A stretch of 14,031 nucleotides of DNA from Verrucomicrobia bacterium 12-59-8. Its GTDB lineage: Bacteria; Verrucomicrobiota; Verrucomicrobiae; Verrucomicrobiales; Verrucomicrobiaceae. The stretch covers positions 2,989 through 17,019 of the forward strand of contig NCCR01000106.1 of the NCBI GenBank assembly GCA_002279765.1, written 5' to 3'. Below are positions 1-5,074 of this stretch, piece by piece; the stretch's first letter is position 1; each line of letters begins with the position of its first letter. A model generated the notes under the pieces. The model made no database searches and was not told the origin of the DNA. It saw only the letters and a list, made by a program, of their open reading frames with translations. The translations under genes and the position numbers were made by a program.

Positions 1-108
1 GAACGTGTAAACGAACGCGTGATTGATCGGCTCAGCCTGGAGAGGATGAGCCTGGAGGTGGCCGCAAAAAAACGCAGAGGCCGCAAAAAGGGTCCAGAGT
101 TTGGGTGA
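1..108 (+). CDS. Possible C-terminal end of an unidentified protein (5' partial)
   Basis: Frame 1 is open from the first base of the window to a TGA at 106-108, giving 35 residues; the other two plus-strand frames have stops within the first 25 bases. The peptide is charged and ends in a lysine/arginine-rich tail (about residues 22-31) followed by GPEFG. It would be the end of a gene entering from the left and converging on the DJ-1-like gene. Its last 50 bases overlap the left arm of the inverted repeat at 59-146, so the basic tail may simply be repeat DNA read as protein. The product cannot be recognised from this fragment. Confidence 0.4.
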   Translation, partial: ERVNERVIDRLSLERMSLEVAAKKRRGRKKGPEFG

Positions 109-146
109 ATTCATTTTGCGCTTTTCGTTGCGTCACTTTGCGGCCA
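59..146. repeat. Imperfect inverted repeat of GCCGCAAAA type, possible bidirectional terminator
   Basis: TGGCCGCAAA at 59-68 is matched exactly in inverted orientation by TTTGCGGCCA at 137-146. The match continues inward with mismatches: ACGCA at 72-76 pairs with TGCGT at 129-133, and a second GCCGCAAAAA at 80-89 faces TTTTGCGC at 114-121. A GAATTC lies near the centre. The block begins 12 bases past the DJ-1-like stop, so it could fold into a terminator-like hairpin for that operon. I recall similar GCGCAAA-rich hairpin repeats between genes in Verrucomicrobiota, but that is memory and was not searched. Confidence 0.55.
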
Positions 147-157
147 TTCAAATCCGA

Positions 158-733
158 TTAAATCCCCATGCGCTTCTTCTCCTGATCGAGCGCCTTGATC
201 CACGGCGCAATAAAGTGCCCTGAGTCATGATACGTGCGTCCCGAATACATGTGCTGGTCGATGACGCAGGGCTCGTTCACGTAAATACCGCCGCAGATTT
301 CGAGGTCGAATTTGCATTTGGCGACAGTGGCCATGCGCAGGCCTTTGACGATGTCCGCACGCGCGGGGATCTCCACCCCGTGGCACACGCTGGCGCAGGG
401 CTTCTTCTGCTCCCAGAACCACTTGGTGATGCGCAACAGATCGGCGTCTTCACGGATGTACTCGGGAGCGCGTCCACCGCTGAAGAATATGCCCACGTAT
501 TCCTCCGGCTTGATGTCCTTGAAGGCGATGTCGGCATCAATGCTGTAGCCTTCCCACTCCTTGGTGATCGTCCATCCCGGCTTGATTTCATGCAGCACCA
601 TCTGGTATTTCCGTTTTTCCGGCGCGGCCACAACGGGCGTATAGCCGCCTTCGATGAGACGGTAAAAGGGGTAGAGAGTGTCAACGGTTTCGGTGGCGTC
701 ACCGACGATGATGAGGACTTTGGCTTCTGGCAT
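158..733 (-). CDS. DJ-1/PfpI family protein (class I glutamine amidotransferase-like)
   Basis: A 191-residue single-domain protein, the usual length for the PfpI/DJ-1 branch. The hydrophobic first strand (residues 5-10) is followed by the conserved acidic residue E15. GGRAPEYIR at 86-94 matches the PfpI oxyanion region. The nucleophile elbow ASVCHG gives C117 followed by H118, the expected Cys-His pair. Family members are cysteine hydrolases, glyoxalase/deglycase-like enzymes or stress proteins, so the substrate cannot be told from sequence. No signal peptide is visible, so it is probably cytoplasmic. It starts 33 bases after the exported isomerase-like gene on the same strand and is probably the last gene of the murA-led unit. 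The ATG at 733 has no clear Shine-Dalgarno sequence; it is chosen because the first strand begins right after it. Confidence 0.9.
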   Translation of the reverse strand: MPEAKVLIIVGDATETVDTLYPFYRLIEGGYTPVVAAPEKRKYQMVLHEIKPGWTITKEWEGYSIDADIAFKDIKPEEYVGIFFSGGRAPEYIREDADLLRITKWFWEQKKPCASVCHGVEIPARADIVKGLRMATVAKCKFDLEICGGIYVNEPCVIDQHMYSGRTYHDSGHFIAPWIKALDQEKKRMGI

Positions 734-766
734 GGTGTTGTGTGGTTGAGTAGTTTGAGTGAATGA

Positions 767-1666
767 TTAACTGATGAGATTGTCGAGATGATTCTTGGCC
801 CGAACGATTTCCGCCGTCGTTTCAGCAGCGGTGGGCAAGATGGGAATGCCGCGTGGCGTGGGGTGCATGAAAATTTCGGTCGGCCCGGTGAAGTTGATCG
901 CCTGAAGAGCTTGAAGCAGCGGTTTCCAGTCGAGTTTGCCGCGCCCGGGCATCTGCTGGAGTTCCTCCTCCTTAGGCATCGCCTTGGCGCAGCTCATGCC
1001 GTACTCCCAGGCATAAAAAAGCGTCATCTTCTGATCGATGTGCTGGATGAGATCTGACAGCAGTGCGGAGTCCTGTGGCAGATGATAAGGGGCGAATGCG
1101 ATACCGATGCCGGGGGTGCTGCGAATGCCATCCGCCAGCCAGCGCAGTGAGTCCGGGGTATCTATGAGGTTGTTGATGTGGTTCTCAATGCCAAGGGTGA
1201 CACCGTTCTCAGCAGCGAGCGCGGCATGCGGCTTCATCTTCTCCACGAAGGTTTTCACGTTCAGCTTGAGCTGCTCAGGTGACACTTTGTAGTCCCCCGA
1301 CCCGCCCGCGATGATGAATGTGCCGCCCATTTTCTTCACGACAGCGATCTCCTCCGTGAGCTTGAACGGCCCCAGATCATAACGAGTGGTGCCGCCAAAA
1401 CAGAGCCCTTGCTCCTTGAGCATGTCCGCGAACTTGTCATGCCCGATGGCGTCCATCTCTTCGCGCTGCGTGCCATGCTTCTTCGGCCACAGTTCAATGC
1501 TCGTCGCCCCTGTCTTCTTCACCTCCGGCAGTATCTCCGCCAGCGGCAGGCTCCCATACATTGATGAGGCGAGCATGTAATTCAGCTTCCACGGCGCATC
1601 CGCCGCACAGACAGGTGCAACGGCAAGAGCAGACAATGATTGCAGGAAGCGGCGACGGTTGGTCAT
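767..1666 (-). CDS. Tat-exported sugar phosphate isomerase/epimerase-like TIM-barrel protein
   Basis: A 299-residue protein of the xylose isomerase-like TIM-barrel superfamily (AP endonuclease family 2 fold). The N-terminus has a twin-arginine-type motif, NRRRFLQ at residues 3-9, then a short hydrophobic stretch and a likely cut near residue 21, so it is probably exported folded. Barrel landmarks are SIELW (E58), GIENH (E161), APYH at 192-195 and TEIFMHP (E264). Active members usually have DPGH at the third site; here the metal-binding Asp is Ala192 while His195 remains, so catalysis or metal binding may differ. The substrate is unknown. The ATG at 1666 overlaps the stop of a 33-codon ORF (ATGA), which links it to murA upstream, and the DJ-1-like gene follows 33 bases downstream. 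Confidence 0.87.
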   Translation of the reverse strand: MTNRRRFLQSLSALAVAPVCAADAPWKLNYMLASSMYGSLPLAEILPEVKKTGATSIELWPKKHGTQREEMDAIGHDKFADMLKEQGLCFGGTTRYDLGPFKLTEEIAVVKKMGGTFIIAGGSGDYKVSPEQLKLNVKTFVEKMKPHAALAAENGVTLGIENHINNLIDTPDSLRWLADGIRSTPGIGIAFAPYHLPQDSALLSDLIQHIDQKMTLFYAWEYGMSCAKAMPKEEELQQMPGRGKLDWKPLLQALQAINFTGPTEIFMHPTPRGIPILPTAAETTAEIVRAKNHLDNLIS

Positions 1667-1764
1667 GCGTGATTAAACGCTGCCGCCGCCACCACTTCAT
1701 TCAGACTTTGATTTACCTTCTTCAGGTTTTGCGGCAGTTCGAGCAAACCTGCCCAAACACTCAT
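1663..1764 (-). CDS. Small 33-residue ORF coupled to murA and the isomerase gene
   Basis: This ORF fills the murA-isomerase gap exactly. Its ATG (1764-1762) overlaps the murA TGA (1763-1761) as ATGA, and its own TGA (1665-1663) overlaps the isomerase ATG (1666-1664) as ATGA. AGGA lies 4 bases before its start, inside the end of murA. The peptide has a hydrophobic/tryptophan start (MSVWAGLLEL), a central NLKKVNQSLNEVV stretch that could be helical, and four alanines. It has no recognisable domain. It may be a real microprotein, or only a translated bridge that carries ribosomes from murA to the next gene, which has no good Shine-Dalgarno of its own. The double overlap is the only support, since an ORF this short can occur by chance. 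Confidence 0.4.
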   Translation of the reverse strand: MSVWAGLLELPQNLKKVNQSLNEVVAAAAFNHA

Positions 1765-3026
1765 TTGTCCTGCACCCGCTCAAGCTGCGCACCGAGTGCA
1801 GCCAACTTGTCATCAAGATGCTCATAGCCACGGTCAATATGATAGAGACGGTTGATCTCCGTCTTGCCTTCGGCCACCAGCCCGGCGAGCACCAGAGCGG
1901 CTGAAGCGCGCAAATCGGAAGCCATGACAGGAGCGCCTTTGAGCACCTGGCCACCACGAATGCGAGCCGTGGCACCTTGGAGGTCAATGTTGGCTCCCAT
2001 GCGCTTCATTTCCGCGCAGTGCATGAAGCGCTGCGGGAAGATGGTCTCCGTGATGGTGCTGGTGTCATTGATCACACAGGCCAGCGCGCACATCTGCGCC
2101 TGCATGTCCGTGGGAAAGCCGGGATAGCAAAGCGTCGTGAGGTCAAAGCCCTTGGCATTCGGATTCGGCCGCACGGTGATGCTGTCTTTGGTGATTTCGA
2201 TCGGGAAGCCGCATTTGATCATCGCATCCGTGACGGCTTTCATATGCTCCGGCATGACGCGCTTCAGCGTGACGCCATCGCCCAGCATCGCACCGGCCAC
2301 CAGGAAGGTGCCGGCCTCGATGCGGTCCGGGATAACGATGTGTTCTGCGCCATGCAGTTCTTTCACACCTTCAATGGTGATGCGGTTCGTGCCTGCGCCT
2401 TCAATCTTCGCGCCCATCTTGATGAGGAAGTTGGCCAGATCCTCCACCTCAGGCTCAGCGGCAGCACCTTCGATGATCGTGGTGCCTTTGGCGAGCACAG
2501 CGGCCATCATGACATTGTCCGTGCCGAGAACCGTAGAGCCATGCTTGCCCATGAGATTCATCGGACCGCCCTTAAAGCCTTTTTTGGCGTTCACAAAGAT
2601 GTCGCCGCCTTCCACGAGAATCTGAGCGCCGAGTGCCTCCAGACCTTTGAGATGCAGATCGACCGGGCGATCCCCGATGACGCAGCCACCCGGCAGGGAA
2701 ACCGTACATTCTTTCAGACGACCTGTGAGCGGACCAAGCACACAAATGGACGCACGCATTTTGCGAACGAGATCATAGGGCGCGACAGATTTGATCTTCT
2801 CCGCCTTCACCACCACGACGCCGCTGGCGCGCTCCACCTCAGCACCGAGTTCCCCCAGAATGCGGACCATGTAGTTGGTGTCGCTGAGATCCGGCACCCG
2901 GCGGATGGTGCAGGTCTCCTTGGTCAGCAGCGTGGCCGCAAGAATGGGCAGCGAGGAGTTCTTTGAGCCGCTGATGTTGATGCGGCCTTTGAGGGGTGCG
3001 CCGCCGTGAACGATGAGTTTTTCCAT
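1761..3026 (-). CDS. murA: UDP-N-acetylglucosamine 1-carboxyvinyltransferase MurA
   Basis: MurA transfers enolpyruvate from phosphoenolpyruvate to UDP-GlcNAc, the first committed step of peptidoglycan synthesis, in the cytoplasm. The 421-residue length is normal for the family. Landmarks sit at or next to their E. coli numbers: K22-N23 in SGSKN, R91 in VRKMRAS, C115 in LPGGCVIGDRPVDLH (the residue attacked by fosfomycin), R120, D307 in GFPTDMQAQ (E. coli D305) and R399 in HIDRGYEHLDDKL (E. coli R397). The protein is therefore predicted active and, having Cys and not Asp at 115, is expected to be fosfomycin-sensitive at the target level. It starts the minus-strand operon and is divergent from the BlaI-like repressor across a 139-base region carrying two BlaI-type operators. 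No clear Shine-Dalgarno precedes the ATG at 3026. Confidence 0.97.
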   Translation of the reverse strand: MEKLIVHGGAPLKGRINISGSKNSSLPILAATLLTKETCTIRRVPDLSDTNYMVRILGELGAEVERASGVVVVKAEKIKSVAPYDLVRKMRASICVLGPLTGRLKECTVSLPGGCVIGDRPVDLHLKGLEALGAQILVEGGDIFVNAKKGFKGGPMNLMGKHGSTVLGTDNVMMAAVLAKGTTIIEGAAAEPEVEDLANFLIKMGAKIEGAGTNRITIEGVKELHGAEHIVIPDRIEAGTFLVAGAMLGDGVTLKRVMPEHMKAVTDAMIKCGFPIEITKDSITVRPNPNAKGFDLTTLCYPGFPTDMQAQMCALACVINDTSTITETIFPQRFMHCAEMKRMGANIDLQGATARIRGGQVLKGAPVMASDLRASAALVLAGLVAEGKTEINRLYHIDRGYEHLDDKLAALGAQLERVQDK

Positions 3027-3123
3027 GTGTGAGTGCTTTGTGCTGCGGAAAGAGTCAGAGGCAAGCCATTCTTCGATTTCCTCTCACTGCAAAGACCACT
3101 TGAAAAAAAGTTCTTGCCGGCTT

Positions 3124-3141
3124 GGATTACATGCGTAATCC
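3124..3141. promoter_or_regulatory. BlaI/MecI-type operator 1 (perfect inverted repeat)
   Basis: GGATTACATGCGTAATCC is a perfect inverted repeat: GGATTAC and GTAATCC flank a 4-base centre. It closely resembles known BlaI/MecI/CopY operators, whose core is ATTACA-N-TGTAAT. It lies 25 bases before the BlaI-like start codon and overlaps the most plausible promoter, TTGCCG (3114-3119) with TAATCC (3136-3141) at 16-base spacing, so binding would block transcription. The promoter call is weak; the operator call is strong because of symmetry, core sequence and location. Confidence 0.8.
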
Positions 3142-3143
3142 TC

Positions 3144-3161
3144 GGATCACGTTTGTAATCC
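3144..3161. promoter_or_regulatory. BlaI/MecI-type operator 2 (one mismatch), abutting the start codon
   Basis: GGATCACGTTTGTAATCC repeats operator 1 with a single arm mismatch (GGATCAC against GTAATCC). The repeat-to-repeat distance is 20 bases, about two helical turns, so two repressor dimers could sit on the same DNA face. The right arm ends 4 bases before the ATG at 3166, where a Shine-Dalgarno would normally be, and none is present. Translation may therefore start from a very short or leaderless mRNA. Confidence 0.75.
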
Positions 3162-3165
3162 TACC

Positions 3166-3570
3166 ATGGCACGCCGCGCTCCCACACCTCCCGCCCCAAA
3201 GATTTCCGATGCCGAATGGACGGTCATGAATGTCTTCTGGCAGCGTGGCACCAGCACCCTTGCCGAAGTCGTCAAAGATCTCGAAGGCCGCCTGCACTGG
3301 AAGCCCCGCACCGTGCAAAGCCTCATCCGCCGCCTCACCGACAAAGGGGCTCTCGCATTCGAAGCCGTAGGCCGCGAATTCCGCTACTCCCCCGCCGTGG
3401 CCCAGGACCAATGCCAGCACGAGGAGAGCCGCAGTTTCCTAGACCGTGTCTTCAATGGCCGCCTCACCCCCTTCGTCGCCGGACTCATGGACCGCGAAGA
3501 TGTCTCGCAAGATGACCTCGATGCGCTGCGTGAAGTGCTGAATCAGGCCGAGAAGAAACTCAAAAAGTAG
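3166..3570 (+). CDS. BlaI/MecI/CopY family transcriptional repressor
   Basis: A 134-residue protein with the winged-helix DNA-binding domain of BlaI/MecI at about residues 12-76: ISDAEWTVMNVFW begins it, and the recognition helix region KPRTVQSLIRRLTDKG sits at 46-61, followed by the wing (about 63-75). A helical dimerisation region follows (86-130), with FNGRL at 96-100 close to where staphylococcal BlaI is cut by its protease. Such repressors bind as dimers to ATTACA-type palindromes and are inactivated by proteolysis. Two matching operators lie directly upstream, indicating autorepression. The M56 protease gene starts 7 bases after the stop. The ATG at 3166 is favoured because the domain starts soon after it and because the operators end just before it. 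Confidence 0.95.
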   Translation: MARRAPTPPAPKISDAEWTVMNVFWQRGTSTLAEVVKDLEGRLHWKPRTVQSLIRRLTDKGALAFEAVGREFRYSPAVAQDQCQHEESRSFLDRVFNGRLTPFVAGLMDREDVSQDDLDALREVLNQAEKKLKK

Positions 3571-3577
3571 TCCCACC

Positions 3578-5068
3578 ATGAATGCCGACTCCCTTCTCCA
3601 CTGGTTGTTGCGAACCTCGCTTGAAGCCAGCCTCTTGATACTCGCCGTACTCGGCTTGCGGCTCATGCTCGGCACTCGCCTCAGTCCCGCATGGCGCATC
3701 TGTCTGTGGCTGCTGGTTGGTCTCAAGCTCATGCTCCCCGCCTTTATACCTGCGGGGTTCGGTCTGGGTTCCTGGTTTCAGCGGGATGAAGCAATTCACA
3801 CCTCAACGGCTGAACTCGTCACATCTGCGGAGCTCAGTCGTCCCACAGATTCAGGAAACCTGCAGATTATTTCTGAATCAATCGGCGGTCTCCCTGAATC
3901 TGCGGGAATCCCTTCTGGATACACCCTCGCACTGGCCCTTTGGTTGGCGGGTGCTTTGTTCGTCTTTGCAGTGTCATTGCATCGCCAGCGCCGCTTCAAC
4001 CTCGCCCTCCGCCAACACCCGCTTGCCTCGGCTCCCTTGCTCCGTGCCCTCGTCGCCAGCCTCTCTCAAAAAGCACGCATCTATAAGTCCGTGCCCATCA
4101 TCCTCATGCCTGTTGGCACTACCCCGGCCGTTGTCGGCATCGCCCAGCCGAGCATCCTGCTACCCGAGGATTGGCAGACACGCTTTGACGAGCACAGTCT
4201 GCGCCACGTCCTGCTCCACGAACTCCTCCATGTGAAGCAGCATGACCTGCTCTGGAATTGGGCCGCCATCGCCGTGCAGGCGCTACATTGGTTCAATCCC
4301 CTCGTCTGGTTCGTCGTGTCACGCTTTCAGGCAGATCGCGAACTGCGCTGCGATGCAGGCGCGCTCGCGCTCCTCTCCCCCACCGAGCGTCTCGACTACG
4401 GGCACACACTCCTTCGCATTCAGGAAACCTTTTTCGCACCACCGGCCATGGCAGGGTTGGCCCCATGCGTGCGCAACCACCCCGACCTGCGCCAACGCAT
4501 CCACATGATAGCCCACCCAACCGCCCGCCAGCCAGTGCTGCAACTGCTGCTCGTCCTCACGCTCAGTGGTCTCGTTTGCTACTCCTTCACCACCGCCCGA
4601 GCAGCGGAAAAAGAAGTCCCCGCCAAAGAGCGGACCCGCGAAGGCGCCCGCACTCCCGCCGCCGAGCAGCCCAGGACCGGCCCCAGCGAAGCAGGCACAC
4701 CTGCCCGCTCCCGCGAAGCCGACGGCGCAACAAAGAAGCCCGGCATGCGTGATGGCGAAAAACCACGCAAAGGCACCCGCGACGGCGAAGGCAGCAAGAA
4801 AACTGGCCCCCGCGACGGCGACAAGACCACCACCTCCGGCGAAACCCTCACCCTCCGCGTCATCAAGAACGGAGACTCCGTCATGGTCGGCGATGAAGAA
4901 GTCTCCATGAACCGCCTCCGCGGCCACCTGCACAGCTTCCTCCCCGACCACCCCGGCACCAAAGTCATCGTCACCGGCGACGACAACATCCCTCTCGGCG
5001 TCCTTCACAACACCGTCGATGCCGTCCGCGACAACGGAAACAAGAACGTTGGCATCAAGTCGGAGTAA
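3578..5068 (+). CDS. M56 (BlaR1-like) membrane metalloprotease with C-terminal ExbD/TolR-like domain
   Basis: A 496-residue membrane protein. Hydrophobic segments lie near 14-33, 41-60, 116-135 and 319-340. The M56 protease domain lies between the third and fourth, with the zinc motif HELLH at 214-218 and a downstream glutamate E255 in ADRELRCDAG; AVVGI at 184-188 also fits the family. BlaR1 proteins cut the partner repressor in the cytoplasm after an outside signal. Beyond the last membrane segment there is a low-complexity linker (343-420) with RDGE/RDGD repeated at 391, 401 and 412. Residues 422-496 follow the ExbD/TolR periplasmic domain pattern: VIKNGDSVMVGDEEVS, a helix, TKVIVTGDDNIPLGVLHNTVDAVRDNG, then a final strand KNVGI. 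No beta-lactam sensor SxxK domain is present, so the signal is probably not a penicillin. Confidence 0.92.
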   Translation: MNADSLLHWLLRTSLEASLLILAVLGLRLMLGTRLSPAWRICLWLLVGLKLMLPAFIPAGFGLGSWFQRDEAIHTSTAELVTSAELSRPTDSGNLQIISESIGGLPESAGIPSGYTLALALWLAGALFVFAVSLHRQRRFNLALRQHPLASAPLLRALVASLSQKARIYKSVPIILMPVGTTPAVVGIAQPSILLPEDWQTRFDEHSLRHVLLHELLHVKQHDLLWNWAAIAVQALHWFNPLVWFVVSRFQADRELRCDAGALALLSPTERLDYGHTLLRIQETFFAPPAMAGLAPCVRNHPDLRQRIHMIAHPTARQPVLQLLLVLTLSGLVCYSFTTARAAEKEVPAKERTREGARTPAAEQPRTGPSEAGTPARSREADGATKKPGMRDGEKPRKGTRDGEGSKKTGPRDGDKTTTSGETLTLRVIKNGDSVMVGDEEVSMNRLRGHLHSFLPDHPGTKVIVTGDDNIPLGVLHNTVDAVRDNGNKNVGIKSE

Positions 5069-5074
5069 TGGGGC

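Noticed and set aside
35..57. Direct repeat AGCCTGGAG (35-43 and 50-58 region) near the left edge
   Set aside because: Only two short copies inside a possibly coding stretch; too little to call a repeat element.
227..766. Plus-strand ORF opposite the DJ-1-like gene
   Set aside because: Antisense to a gene with an intact nucleophile elbow; no recognisable protein features.
1977..2966. Long plus-strand ORF (329 codons) opposite murA
   Set aside because: It lies wholly antisense to a full-length MurA with all key residues; its translation is rich in His/Asp/Arg and shows no domain.
3166..5068. BlaI/BlaR1-like pair as a beta-lactam resistance system
   Set aside because: There is no beta-lactamase or PBP2a gene nearby and the protease lacks the penicillin-binding sensor domain.
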